64,000 nt of DNA, from positions 53,854,972 through 53,918,971 of the forward strand of contig OX393557.1 of the NCBI GenBank assembly GCA_947650365.1, in the 5' to 3' direction. A program made the translations under genes and the position numbers. The notes beneath the pieces are model-generated. The model was given only the letters and a program-made list of their open reading frames with translations, was not told the DNA's origin and searched no databases. Source of the stretch: Chamaelirium japonicum. Taxonomy: Eukaryota > Streptophyta > Magnoliopsida > Liliales > Melanthiaceae. Of the stretch, positions 50,501 to 62,000 are shown piece by piece. Numbering within the stretch: the first letter of the stretch is position 1; every line of letters starts with the position of its first letter.

Positions 50501-53500
50501 CAAAGTGGCATCAAGCCATCAATAATCTCACACTCTCGGTGATCATTGTCATGGGCATCCTCCTTGCGAGATCCCATTGTGAAGGCCCCTCGTCGTCCTC
50601 TTGTGTTAAATATTCAACAGCATCATCCTGACCAATTAAATGTGTATGAAGGAATCCATATCTAGGACAATTCAATAACCTATGTCTAGGTTACCAACAA
50701 TGTTGTCAAGGTGGCCAGACAATGCCTAAGCAGCAAGGCCTGCTACACGAGGCGTGGCCTAGGCGATAAATCATTTTTAAATATTTAAAATTATACATAT
50801 GAGATAATATTCAAATTTGAATAAATAATAAGTATAGTACGAGTGTTCAAAAACTCGAAACTCGGACTCGACTCGAAATCCAGCAGAGTCGAGTAAACTC
50901 GGTCCGACTCGGCCCAATAACTCGACTCGAAATCTTGCCAAGTCGAGTCAACTCGGTCCGACTCGGGCGAGTTTTACTGAGTTTTAAAACAATGCATAGT
51001 ACCATCAAAAACTTCATGTGAAACTAATCAAACAACCAAAATCAAACATTTTTATCCAGAAAGAAGATTCATTCATCATTGCCATGCAAAATCATTGAAA
51101 TGAGAATATGTGAAACCATGTATATCATGCATCATTAACAACATATAACAATCAGTGAATCAAATTCTGCTATTATTATAAAGTTAGAGCATTAAAAACC
51201 CTAGGTCTGTACATTCATTATGTAACAAATCAAGCATAATAAACAAATCCTAAAAGTTTTGCACAACCCCAAAATTTGAGAAATAGAAGCACTAGAGATT
51301 TCCTAAAAAAGAAAGCACTAGAAAGGATAAATCGCACGTATATAGAAAGATAATTCAAAGAGAAAAAAAATCCACCATCAAACAATGATATTAACCCTAG
51401 TAAAAAAACATGATACGAACTCTAAATTAGGAAATATAAATAGATAGGTAAGAAGAAAGACAGAGAAAATGGTATTTATGTATATGGATCTTAAGTACAA
51501 AGAGAAAGGAAACCAAAAAAAAATTAAAAATAAAAAAGGCCTTTTTATATAGGCTGCCCACTTAGGCTGTGGCCTATATAAATTATGAAATCTCTCCAGT
51601 GCTTGCACAATTCTATCCTCTAGCCCACCTCTAGGCTTTTCATGATGCTCACTCCTGTGGGGCAAGAAAATCATGCTAATATTCTCTAAGAGCAAAGCCA
51701 AACCTTACTCATCAGAATCTTTATCAATCTCTAAAGCTCATTCTCACAAAAATCATTCTCCGATGGACCATTAGTATGTCATGAATGGTGAAAAAGATTC
51801 ATAAAGCAGACCCCAAATAGATGAAACACATGGCTTGATAGTTATGGTTATGGTGGCTGGACCATTAGTATGTCTTCGTGTTCCTATGATTCCCTTGAGT
51901 TTTTGCCTATGCCACCATTTTATTAAAAAAAATTCAATAGTGTAGTGATAGTCCTTATTGTGATAGTGCTCCTTGAGTTTAGCCGCAACTTGCCAGTGTT
52001 GCCACGCTCTCCTGGTCGAGGCCAGCCATGTCTTCGGTCTTCCAGACAGATTGCCACCCTCACCGGCCATGTAATAACCTCTTAGAAGTGGAGCATCTCA
52101 AAAGCTGCATAGGACTGCTCAAATCCTAAAGGAAAATCCTGAAAATGAATTTATATGAAGTGTAAACTAATTTAGCATGCAACCTATGGGCTAAAAGCAG
52201 AGAACAATCAAACCTCTAAATGAAGCCTAACGGACGTCAATCAGCATCAAAGCAAGCGCAGAACGGTAATGACATACCTTTTACAGAGGGGGGACAGAAA
52301 GAATAAGATGAATTTAACTCTACCATGATGTTTTCTGGTGATCGCATGAAATATTTAAGAAGAAATTCTGACAAATTACAGCAATTTTGATTTTTGACAA
52401 CATTCGCAGACTATATGAAGCAATCTCTGCAGCATAAATAATTTGGGCAACAAGGAAAATATAATCAATACGCAAATCATGTGCTTTTTTAAAGACAAAA
52501 TCAGTTGCAAATTTATGAATCATACATGCAATGTAAAGTCCACGAAACCAACTAATTAGATTAAATATGCTACTACCAAGTGTTCCAAAATGCTGGGTTC
52601 CAAGATCGTGACTTGCCCCAGTACCAAATGGATATAACTAGGTTGACATAGAACCACAAAAGCCCTATTGGGGGGATTGATCGATCAAAATTCCAACCAC
52701 ATTGTCAATCTCATTATTTAAAATCACCAAAAACAGAAAATTAGACTAAGATATCATGAACTCCTAACCGCAAGTGATAATATGTACTCTCCTTAAACAA
52801 GAATTGTTAATGGATAGTCCTACATCAATGAGGGAGGCACCCATCACCCACTTTATATACCCTCTGTGGACCTCCCCTTACAACCCGGGTTTTGAGGTGT
52901 GAGGGTATCTTATATGGTATCAGAGCTAGCCCGTCTCATGCTCCTGCTTTTGCTACGGGTGCTCCCCACTGATCGTGCCTTGCCACGAGTGCTCCGCGTG
53001 GGAGGATCCTTGCCACGCGTGCTCCGTGTGAGGGGAAGTGTTAACAGATAGTCCCACATCAGTGAGGGAGGCACCCATCACCCGCTTTATATACCCTCTG
53101 TGAACCACCCTTTACAACTCGGGTTTTGAGGTGTGAGGGTATCTTAATAATCATATGCAGAAAACCCAATTTCCAACAATAACTAAATCCACAACCAACA
53201 ATCAGTAAAATTCAAAAATGAGAAAAAAGATTTATGGATAATCCAAACCCTCGCCAAGAGAAGATAGCTATGGAATCTAGTAAGAGAGGCATGATATGGT
53301 AAGAAAATACTAGAAAAGAGTCAAAAATGGAAAACTAGGCGAAGAATGAAAACCCTATAATGTCTTCTATAAGCCTTGAAGGTGGGAAAGAAAGAAGAGG
53401 AAGGCAGTGAGATGAGTTCCCATTGAGAATCATGCAAAAGAGAAAGAGGTGAGGTTGGAGCATAGATGAGGTCCTTATGGAGAGAAAATACATGAAAAGA

Positions 53501-55938
53501 GAGATATGTCCCCTATCCCATGGGTTAGCAGTAAACCAGTGGGAGACAAGCTCATGATTAGATATGTTTTGGGTCCGATTTTACTTTAAGTTGCGCTAAT
53601 ATTTTAGCCTTCGACTTATATCACTGCCTCATAGCCATCAAATAGGCTCCAATAACCTTTAAGGTTGACCCTTGGATATCATTAAAGAATGCATGAACTA
53701 AGTCTACAATCAAATAGACGCCTGTCAACATCAGCACAAATAAGCCAATTGCTAAATCAAATTCATGTCTATGCAGAGACGTGGGTCCATATATCGTAGG
53801 TAATCAAACTAGCAGGTGTAGCAAAAATTTCTGAAAGGGAAAAGAAAGTAGGGTGAGTTGCATCAAGATGGTTTCATTGAATCATGTGGAGCTACATGCT
53901 GACTTTTCAAGTAGGAGGTGCTGTTGGGTTGTTTTGCTTCGAATTGATTGTGTAGTTGGAGTAGTAGGCAATAAGTGTCACAACCATCTATAAAGTTGCA
54001 TGGAATTGGAGTAGGAACTTGTACAAGAATAACTAAATAAATATGGTATTCAATACACATAAAAGGTTGGTAAGGTTTCACTTGATTCCTCCCTTGGCAT
54101 CCAAAATCAATTGCATGGCAAGTATTATCTCACGAATAATACAAATATGTATCAGTATGTGTTTGTGGGGGGATTGTGGTTGTGTATATAACGCGAACTT
54201 TAAATTGGCAACTATGACCTTAAAGCTCAGTGATGAGCATAGTGTTATCAAAATCGACGACTTTTAAAAAAATTCGCATGACTTTTTCAAAAAGATAGGA
54301 TTATTTGAATAAATCACAAATTACACATATTAATCACGAATTATGCATTTTTTTCCCGTCTTTTTCCCAAATGATATATACATGGTATATTGCTAAAAAA
54401 AATGTTACAGATTTTTAAATAATTTACCAATTTTTTCCCCGATTTTTTCCATTTTTTTCCCCCTTGCTGGCTTTTTCCCAACTTCCAACTTGGTAACATT
54501 GGATGAGCACACAATGAGCCCATGACCGATGCATTTAATTGCTGACAGTCATCTAACATAAATTTCCGTAGATGATTATGATGCTGCCACATATGTCAAA
54601 TGCATGCAAGTAAATCAAGTGATCTCCGAGTCGAACCAAAAGGATATAGCCCTCAAGTTTAATTTCTTGATTGTCAATGCAGTTGCAATTGTGCAATCAT
54701 ATAGACTTGGTGAGAACAGTTGTCATAAAACTCCTCCGTTAACTCAAATTATCAAGGGCTGTTTTTGCTTAAAAATTAAGGCAAGAACATGACTCAAGCT
54801 ACCCTTTAGACGTTACTACACTATTAGAAGAAAGTATCCCCGTTTCATCAACAATGGTAAGATAAAATTTTACGTCTATTCAACTATCAACATAAGTAGG
54901 AGACAGAATAAAAATCAACTACCATTTAATGTAAACCAGAGATTAGCTTAGGATTAGAGTTAGATCAAGTCGACAACTTAACCTTTAGCTTGAGATGATT
55001 TAGTTTTGTTTCTCTTGATCCAACTTGCACTACGATTTTATTTTCAGCATATTAGGTATAGGTCCTTAACTATTTTGCAATATTAGCCGCAGGACACCAT
55101 AATTTGCTATATTAGCTAAGGTCCCTACAAGTAAACATTCGTCTTCAGAAAGAGTATATATTCGTCGGGAGGGGCTTGAGCTATATTTCAAAATTAACGT
55201 ATCCTGCAACTAAACGTCATCCCTCAAAAAGGACTTATGTCAAACTTCCCCTTTCATTTTTCTTGTCCATAATTAGCCTTAGACAAAGATTTAATCTTTC
55301 TCAATGGTTCGGATTAGAACCCAATTCAGAACTCACCTCGGCTAAGCAAAATCTCAACAGCTTCTGCATGGCCACTGCTCGTGGCCGAGTGAAGCGGCGC
55401 CCATCCTTCTTCATCGGCGCTGTCGACACCGCTCTCCGATGGGTCGGAAGCTGCCAGTATACCAACCACCTACTCCATGTACAGATTACATCAGAAACTA
55501 GAATAGTCGACAAAAGGGGGTAGTGTGCTAACATTTCAAACTTTATAGAGCGATTTGGAACAAAATAAACTACAGGAGAGTGGGCAAAGTGTAATTTACT
55601 CCCCCCCCCCCCCCCCCCCCCAATAAAAAAAAAAAAAAGAACCAACAAACCCTAACGGTAGCAAAAACCCATTTCCACCATGGATGAAAAGCTACGGGCA
55701 TGAACCCAAAAACAAATCGAGGACTCAAGGAAGAGGAGATACAGGTATGGAAGCTTGCCTCGGAGCTGCCGGAGGCGGCGGCGACGTGGAGGAGCGATCG
55801 CCCGTCTTCGTTCCGCAATGATCGAGCCCTCTGTAGATCCTCCTCCGAGAGGGACTTGAACAACGAGGAATCCCCGCTCTCCGCAGCTCCGAACAGTTCC
55901 TCAGGCTTCAGCGAATCGATCTCCATCTCCGCCGCCAT
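47588..55938 (-). CDS. PSMD10: PSMD10/gankyrin-like ankyrin-repeat protein
   Basis: Five exons (minus): 55759-55938, 55337-55469, 48755-48879, 48480-48626, 47588-47737, giving 244 codons with consistent phases. The start is ATG 55938 (MAAEMEIDSLKPEELFGAAE). Five ankyrin repeats follow: GRSLLHVAAASGSSE, GWAPLHSATSSGHAEAVEIL, GRTALHYAASKGRMKIAEIL, GCTPLHRAASTGNSELCELL and GQTPLMNAVVCNNKEVALLL, then RHGADVDVEDKEGYTVLGRA. This matches plant homologues of 26S proteasome non-ATPase subunit 10, an assembly chaperone that binds a base ATPase (family knowledge). Intron 1 uses a GC donor (GAG|GCAAGC); the others are GT-AG. Intron 2 is 6.5 kb and filled with transposon debris. Near the C terminus one extra base changes the expected LIDAAKAMLEG-stop (TAA at 47602-47604) into ADRCSQGDARRLSPP. 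Either the tail has really changed or the base is a sequencing error. The promoter lies close to an old LTR at 56.4-56.8 kb. Confidence 0.9.
47954..48134 (+). mobile_element. Mutator-like MITE with long TIRs, in PSMD10 intron 4
   Basis: A 181-bp element begins GAGAAATCCTATTCAGCC and, reversed, GAGAAATGCTATTTAGCCC. Inverted repeats of about 65 bp nearly meet in the middle. It is flanked by a perfect 9-bp target duplication TTTTATTAA, the size expected of Mutator-like elements. It could fold into a hairpin in the pre-mRNA. Confidence 0.88.
49514..49558 (+). pseudogene. Inverted fragment of PSMD10 exon 4 inside intron 2
   Basis: These 45 bases match the coding strand of exon 4 (complement of 48571-48615) with about five differences, including 19 identical bases ggaattcagaactatgtga. 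In that frame they read LHQAARMGNSELCE against LHRAASTGNSELCE in the gene. They lie on the strand opposite to the gene, so the PSMD10 pre-mRNA would contain both sense exon 4 and this antisense piece. A gggaattca...tgaattccc palindrome overlaps the fragment. Confidence 0.7.
49563..49890 (-). mobile_element. Ty3/gypsy reverse-transcriptase remnant
   Basis: The minus-strand translation contains SPCVVFAFLIPKKDGTWSVC followed by LLDMLNGNKISKIDSMG, and upstream MQPCIHTVPSS and HLVRPLEYGKLH. This is the order of the N-terminal RT region of plant gypsy elements (SPCA-PKKDG-W and the LDxL-G-KIFSKIDL block). Stops and frameshifts are frequent. No LTR was found. It lies in PSMD10 intron 2. Confidence 0.6.
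50705..50830 (+). mobile_element. Fragment of a GCCTAGGCG-type hAT-like element
   Basis: It starts CAATGTTGTCAAGGTGGCC, then has gcctaagcagcaaggcctg and ggcctaggcgataaat and an AT-rich tail. The layout is the same as the right end of the element at 56853-62654 read in reverse (CAGTGTAGCTAAGGCGGC...gcctaggcg...AT-rich). Only one end is visible. A hAT MITE follows immediately. Confidence 0.5.
50841..50994 (+). mobile_element. hAT-type MITE, 154 bp
   Basis: Ends GAGTGTTCAAAAACTCG and, reversed, CATTGTTTTAAAACTCAG. Flanks TATAGTAC and CATAGTAC match at seven of eight bases. The interior repeats ctcgactcg and actcggtccgactcgg. Confidence 0.72.
51003..52804. other. PSMD10 intron 2, unassigned part
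   Basis: No exon, RNA gene or transposon end was recognised. The short open frames here (for example minus strand 51378-51701 and 51771-52070) match nothing recognised and are interrupted by AT-rich sequence. The same applies to 48880-49500, 49900-50700 and 53150-55330. Confidence 0.5.
52805..53148 (+). mobile_element. TRIM (terminal-repeat retrotransposon in miniature)
   Basis: Two direct repeats of about 110 bp (52805-52914 and about 53039-53148) begin TGTTAA and contain agtcc-acatca-tgagggagg, tttatataccctctgtg and ggtgtgagggtatctta. A primer-binding site TGGTATCAGAGC lies directly after the first (52915-52926), and a purine tract gaggggaag precedes the second. Only about 125 bp lies between them and nothing is encoded. 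It depends on other elements' enzymes. Confidence 0.85.
55603..55640 (+). repeat. Poly-C/poly-A tract in PSMD10 intron 1
   Basis: About 19 C followed by aataa and about 15 A, so the transcript strand has a T-run then a G-run. It lies about 135 bp upstream of the exon 2 acceptor. Confidence 0.9.
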
Positions 55939-56442
55939 CGATCGGGCTTTCAAGTCTCAACTAGGGGGTTTGGACCTGCAGGAAGCCGTTGCCTCGCCAG
56001 TCGCCCCCGCGTCCCGACCCTGTCCCGGCATTGGGACCACGCCACGTCGACATTGGGGGCGCGTGTCCCACATATCTAAGCGGCGTTAGGGTTGGGTCAC
56101 GGCGCGGATTCTCTCATCCCCTCTCATCCCACACCGATCTCTGTCTCATCTCGCTCACTCTGTCTCATCTATCTCCTCCACCGACACACACCTCTCTGTC
56201 TCATCTCCCTTCATCTTCTCCGGCGGTCGCCCTGTCTCTCATCACGCCGCCGCCGACCCTCTCTCTCTCTCTCTCATCACTCTGCAAGGGCTGCCGGACC
56301 TTCTCTGATCATCGCGCCGCGAGGCTCGAACGCCACCGGAGCCGACGAGTGACAGCTGAGTGCCGGGCTGCCGCTTCCTCTCTCCGAGTCTCCGGCACTG
56401 CCGAGGTACAAAGGTCATCCCTAGACAAGCTAAGATTATCAG
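55939..56442 (-). promoter_or_regulatory. PSMD10 5' flank and CT-rich sequence
   Basis: The sequence upstream of the ATG at 55938 is GC-rich to about 56090, including cacgtcgacattggg and ccacgccacg. From 56100 to 56400 the plus strand is pyrimidine-rich (ctctctctctc, ccgccgccga). No TATA box is evident. The pyrimidine-rich part may be 5' UTR of the neighbouring element rather than promoter. Confidence 0.35.
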
Positions 56443-56768
56443 TGTGATGTGCTAAGATGAAATTCTTATAGCTATTATCATCAGTGAGATGTGTCGGGGT
56501 TGGCTGACAAAAACCGGTCCCAAGTGAAGCAACACAGGCCAGTTCGCCCCGAAACCGGTTTCGGTCATTCTCCAAATCTTCATCCGGGTTTCTCCGTGCA
56601 TCTACCTCGGCTTCTATTTCGGTGTGGGTGCTTCTCTGTGCTTGTTGTTGGGTGTGTTCTCCGCAGGGCTTTGTACCTTGATCCATAGCACGACGCTTCC
56701 GAAAAGATTCAGTGGATCGTCGGGTTGTGTGTGCAACATTGGAATCGGAGTCCATACGGATCCTAACA
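56443..56768 (+). mobile_element. 3' part of the 5' LTR of an old copia element (Copia-4)
   Basis: The sequence ends atcctaaca, and after two bases comes TGGTATCAAAGC (56771-56782), a one-base variant of the initiator-tRNA-Met primer site. The LTR start is uncertain; the boundary given is arbitrary. Element coding sequence continues on the far side of the nested insertion (62664 on). Confidence 0.55.
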
Positions 56769-56969
56769 ATTGGTATCAAAGCGACACCAATTGTTCAAAC
56801 AATTGGTGTTAGAGCCAAAGGTTCAAGTGCAAGGACTCAAGGTGGGTGGAGCCTCTACAGTCAAAGCGTCGCCTAGGCGCCTAGGTGACCACCTAGGCGG
56901 GTGGTTTTCCCTAGGCGGCCGCCTAGGCGCCTGGACAGTTTTTCACTTGATCCAATTTGGGATTTTTCA

Positions 56970-57645
56970 AAAATTTAGTTGAATTAACTCAAAATTGAGT
57001 TGTCTTAACTTAGATTGAGTTGAATAAGCTCAAAATTGAGTTAAATTAACTCAAATTCATATGATGGGTTCATAAGAATTTGGAGGTTTTTTATAATTGA
57101 GTTGAATTAACTCAAATTCTTATGGCTGGTTCATAAGAATTTAGGGGGTTTTCAAAATTGAGTTGAATTAACTTAAATTAAGTTGAATAAACCCAAAATT
57201 AAGATGAATTAGCTCAAATTCTTATGATGGGTTCATAAGGATTTGATGGTTTTTCAAAATTGAGTTGAATTAGCTCAAAATTGAGTTGAATTAACTAAAA
57301 TTCTTATGATGAGTTCATAAGAAATTGGGAGGTTTTCATAATTGAGTTGCATTAACTCGAAATTGAGTTTAATTAACTCATTCTTATAATTGATTCATAA
57401 GAATTTGGGTGTTTTTCAAACTTGAGTAGAATTATCTCAAATTCTTATTATAGATTCATAAGAATTTGCGGTTTTTTTTCAAAATTGAGTTGAATTAACT
57501 TAAAAGTGAGTATAATTAACTCAAATTGAGTATAATTAACTCAAATTGTGTTTAATTAACTTAAATTCTTATGATGGGTTGATAACAATTTAGGGGTTTT
57601 TCAAACTGAGTTGAATTAACTCAAAATTGAATTGAATTAAATCTA
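56970..57645 (+). repeat. Subterminal palindromic tandem repeats in the hAT-like element
   Basis: A unit of about 55-65 bp recurs some ten times in variable form. It combines a palindrome ttgagttgaattaactcaa with attcttatgatgggttcataagaattt and ggtttttca. Such clustered subterminal repeats are the usual transposase-binding sites of hAT elements; that role is inferred here. Confidence 0.8.
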
Positions 57646-57781
57646 AACTTAAACCCTAAATCCAAATATTTTTTTCATTTTTTTCTTCATTTTTTTATTT
57701 TTTATTTTCTGGTTCAGTTTATGTGTACGATATTCCTATACTTTCTAGATAGTGTGACTTTTACGTGGTGGAAATTATAAT

Positions 57782-57961
57782 TGTTAGAGTGTGTAGATTC
57801 ATTCTTAATCCTTGTATAGGCTCTTTTAGTCCCTTTTGGGTATGCTCACCCTTTGGTGACCCCATCCTTTGTATAGTGATATATATGGCATTTGCCCCAT
57901 TGAGTAAAGTGAGCTTTTACTCCCAAATCTCAGTTTTCTATTTTCTTCTTTGGGTCTAACA
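57782..57961 (+). repeat. 5' LTR of Copia-3
   Basis: 180 bp, TG...CA, with short inverted ends TGTTAGA/TCTAACA. No difference from 62325-62504 was found on base-by-base reading. Confidence 0.97.
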
Positions 57962-57973
57962 TGGTATCAGAGC

Positions 57974-59026
57974 TTTCATAGGCCTTTGGTAGAGATTTCT
58001 TCAATCCAGATCAAAGCCTTCATCAAAGCTTCAACAAAGCTTCATCTGCATCAATAGCTTCATCTGCATCAAGCTTTGAGATCGAAGTCTTATTCAAAAG
58101 CCTTCATTAGAGCTGATCATCGAAGTTTCTTCAGGACCTCAAGACTCGTGGTATTAGATCTTCAAGATCAAGATCTCTGGCCTTACTCTTGTTTGCTGCA
58201 GATTTCTTGACGGAGAGGGAGCAGGAGAAGACCTCGCGGGCTCTGCGGACTTCAGATCTTTGACTCTGCGGACTTCGATTGCTGCAGGGCTTGATCTGCA
58301 GGTTTCTATCGCTGCGGGCTCGCAGATGCTTCAGATGCATGAGGCTGGCGGCTCAGAGAAGAAGAAGGAAACCCTAAGTATAAGTTGATCTCAGCTCTCA
58401 TCTCAGCCATCCATCAAACCTGCGGTCAGATCCACTTCACTTAAGTTTATTTGCCACATCATCGGTCCGGTTCAGGCTCTCTTTGGTTCAGTTTGGTCTA
58501 TTCTTCTCACTGGTTCAGTGCAGAAATTGATTCAGTTTAGTTTATTTTTCTCACTGGTTCAGTTCAGAGAATTGTTCAATTTGGTTTATTCTCCTCACTG
58601 GTTCAGATCAAAGATTGGTTCGGTTCAGTTCCGTTCAGTTCATGGGTCTATTCCCATCACTAGTTTACTCCTTTTGTATGCTACTCACTAGTTTATTCTC
58701 CACTTGACTTCTTTTGTGCTGTGAAGTAAACCAGTGAAGTAAACTAGTGAAGTAAAGTGCAGTGCATTGATGTGCTATGAGGTGCAGTGAAGTAAAGTGC
58801 AATGCATTGATGTGCTATGAGATGCAGTGAAGTAAAGTGCAGTATTGTGAGGTGCAATGAAGTAAAGTGCTGTGTTGTGAGGTAAAGTGCAGTGCATTGA
58901 GGTATTGTGAGGTGCAATGAAGTAAAGTGCTGTGTTGTGAGGTAAAGTGCAGTGCATTGAGGTGATGTGAGATGCAGTGAAGTAAAGTGCAGTATTGTGA
59001 GGTGCAGTGAAGTAAAGTGCAGTGTG
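57974..59026 (+). other. Copia-3 leader without gag, with GTGAAGTAAAGTGCA repeats
   Basis: Where gag would be expected there is no open gag-like frame and no CCHC zinc knuckle. 57990-58400 is CT/GA-rich with repeats such as cttcatctgcatcaa. 58480-58660 repeats a ctcactggttcag motif. 58738-59026 is a tandem array of gtgaagtaaagtgcagt/gaggtgcagt units interspersed with tgcattgatgtgctatga. The open minus-strand frame rich in LHFTSL is a product of this repeat. Confidence 0.8.
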
Positions 59027-62000
59027 ATGGCGATCAAAGCGACTTTTGATGGTTCTTATGCAAATTCGTCTTCTCATGGTCAATGTCATCTGAGTCTCTC
59101 TAGCGGTTCTTGGATCTTTGACTCAGGAGCTACTCATCACTTGACCTCCGACGCTACTGTTCTCACCGGATGTACAGGTGTTGCTCCTCAGCTGCAGCTT
59201 CGCACTGCCGACGGGTCTCCTTTGAACATCACTTGCTCTGGCTCCATCTCCACATCTTCTGACCCTAGTGGTTGTCTCTCACTCCCGGATGTGCTCCATG
59301 CTCCTCGTGTGTCGATCAATCTGATCTCGGTTAGTAGATTGGCTGATCTCGGTTTCACAGTTACTTTCTCAGCGTCCTCTTGTGTGGTGGAAGACCCTCG
59401 CACTGGTCGTCAGATTGGGACAGGACGGAGACATGGTGGCCTGTACAGTTTAGAGCAACTTCATGTCCTCTTGCCCTCCGCTGCTTCATGTGTTGCTCTT
59501 TCTACTACCGACCTGTGGCATCGCCGCCTTGGGCATCCCTCTGCGATGCGCCTTCGAAGCATGTTTCAGTCCGGACACTTGGGTAATATCTCTTTCACTC
59601 CTCTGTCTCCCTGCACGAGTTGTCAGCTTTCTAAGCACTCGGCTCTTCCTTTTTCCTCTAGTGAGTCTGTGTCTACTTCTCCTTTTGATCTTATGCACTC
59701 TGACATTTGGGGACCATCACCTATTTCGTCCATGTCTGGTTTTCACTATTACGTCAGTTTCATTGACAATTATTCTCGGTTCACCTGGGTGACCCTCCTG
59801 CGTCGTAGGTCCGATGTGTGTCAGGTCTATCGTGATTTCACTAGTATGGTTCATACTCAGTTTGGAAAACGAATTAAGGTTTTTCGCTCAGATGGCGCTC
59901 GAGAGTATCTTTCTTCTGAATTTTGTGACATTCTTTTCTCTCACGGTACTCTACCCCAGCAGTCGTGTCCTTACACACCTGCACAGAATGGGGTTGCCGA
60001 GAGGAAGCATCGTCACATTCTTGAGACTGCTCGGTCTCTTTTGTTCTCTGCCTCAGTTCCTCGCCACTTCTGGGCTGAAGCTGTTCTTACCTCTGTTCAT
60101 CTGATTAACCGGACACCTTCCCCCCTTCTTTCTGGTCAGTCCCCATTTCAGCGGCTCTATTCAACTGTTCCCAACTATAGAGTTCTACGGACTTTCGGTT
60201 GTACCAGCTTTGTCTTGCTCCCACCTGGGGAGCGTATAAAGCTTTCTCCTCGGTCGGCCAAGTGTGTCTTCTTAGGATACAGTTCTGAGCACAAGGGATG
60301 GCGTTGCTATGACCCATCTGTTCGTCGTATCCGCATTTCTCGACATGTGACCTTCTTCGAGGACACACCTTTCTTCTCAGGATCCTCTTCCTCTTCGGAC
60401 TTGTCATTCCTTCAGAATCCTAGTTCCTCTTCGGGTCTCCTCCCTACCCCAATAACTCCGGACGCTCCTACTGTCCCTGTTACGGTACCTGAGCCCATTC
60501 GCCTGCCTGTCATTTATACATATGCTCGTCGCCAGCCAGAGCCCGCTCCACCTATACTGCCAGCTTCACCAGTTCCGCCTGCTTCGCCTGCTACCATTTC
60601 TGCTGCAGACACTTCAGGTTTATCACCTTTGCTGCCACTCTCAAGTGCTGGTGACGTTGGGTCTTCTGCTCCCTCTACGTGCTATCCTGAGCGTGAAAGG
60701 CATCCACCTGATCGTTATGGCTTTTCTCAGATTGCTTCTTACTCGCCCCATTTTCAATCATTTCTTGCGACTATTCACTCTCTTCAGGAGCCACAGACTT
60801 ACCGTGAGGCAGTTCAGATTCCGCACTGGCAGCAGGCTATGGCCGAGGAGTTGCAGGCCCTTCAACAGACTGGTACTTGGGAGCTCGTTTCTCTTCCTCC
60901 AGGGAAGGATCCAGTCAGCTGTCGCTGGGTTTATCGGATCAAGACCCGCTCCGATGGATCAATTGAGAGATACAAGGCCCGTCTAGTTGCTCGTGGTTTC
61001 ACTCAGGAGCATGGCATTGACTACGAGGAGACCTTCGCCCCTGTTGCGAAGATGACTTCTGTCTGGACTCTGTTAGCAGTTGCTTCTGCTCGTCGCTGGC
61101 CACTCTTCCAGATGGATGTGAAGAACGCATTTCTTCATGGAGATCTCTCTGAAGAGGTCTACATGAGTCCTCCTCCTGGTCTTTTGACTCCTTCTCAGCA
61201 TTTTTGTCGTCTTCGCCGGGCCATTTATGGGCTTAAGCAAGCTCCTCGGGCTTGGTTTGAGCGCTTCAGGTCCTCAGTGCTTGCAGCTGGCTTTACAGAG
61301 AGTATGAATGACTATGCTATGTTCACTCACACCTCTACTCATGGTCATGCGATATTGCTTCTATATGTTGATGACATGATCATTACTGGTGACGATACTG
61401 CTACTATCGATTCTCTGAAGAGGCACCTCCAGCAGCAGTTCGAGATGAAAGACCTTGGCCCGCTTCGCTACTTCCTCGGCCTTGAGGTTGCTTCATCTCC
61501 CCGGGGATACTTAGTCTCTCAGCAGAAGTTTACTTTTGATATACTGAGCCGAGCTGCGATTCCTGATTCACGGACCGTGGATACACCGATGGAGCTTAAC
61601 GTGAAGCTCCGTCCCACTGATGGTAAGCCGCTTTCGGATCCCACGCACTACCGCCAGCTTGTTGGTGCTCTTGTCTATCTGACTATCACTCGCCCGGACA
61701 TTGCACATGCCGTTCGAGTTCTTAGTCAGTTTGTCAGCGCTCCTCGCTCCGCTCACTATACCGCACTACTGAGGATTCTTCGCTATCTTCGAGGCACGGT
61801 GACTCGCTCCTTGCTGTTTTCGTCATCTTCTTCATTGGAGCTTCGTGCCTTTTCCGATGCAGACTGGGCAGGTGATCCCACTGATCGACGATCCACCACT
61901 GGCTTCTGTATTTTTCTAGGTGATTTACTCATCTCCTGGAAAAGCAAGAAGCAGGAGATTGTTTCGCTATCTAGTACCGAGGCCGAGTATCGTGCTATGG

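Noticed and set aside
55700..56447. Plus-strand frames of 129 and 152 codons opposite the PSMD10 exon 1 and in the CT-rich flank
   Set aside because: The first is antisense to a conserved ankyrin exon; the second is pyrimidine-rich low-complexity sequence without a recognisable domain.
56443..56768. First exon of a separate host gene with a CT-rich leader
   Set aside because: The stretch ends in a primer-binding site variant (TGGTATCAAAGC) and its continuation after the nested insertion is copia gag, so an LTR explains it better.
58744..59089. Minus-strand open frames of repeated LHFTSLHLT
   Set aside because: Direct translation of the tandem repeat in the Copia-3 leader; no family resemblance.
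59463..60986. Additional plus- and minus-strand frames within 59.4-61 kb
   Set aside because: Alternative frames of the intact copia pol gene.
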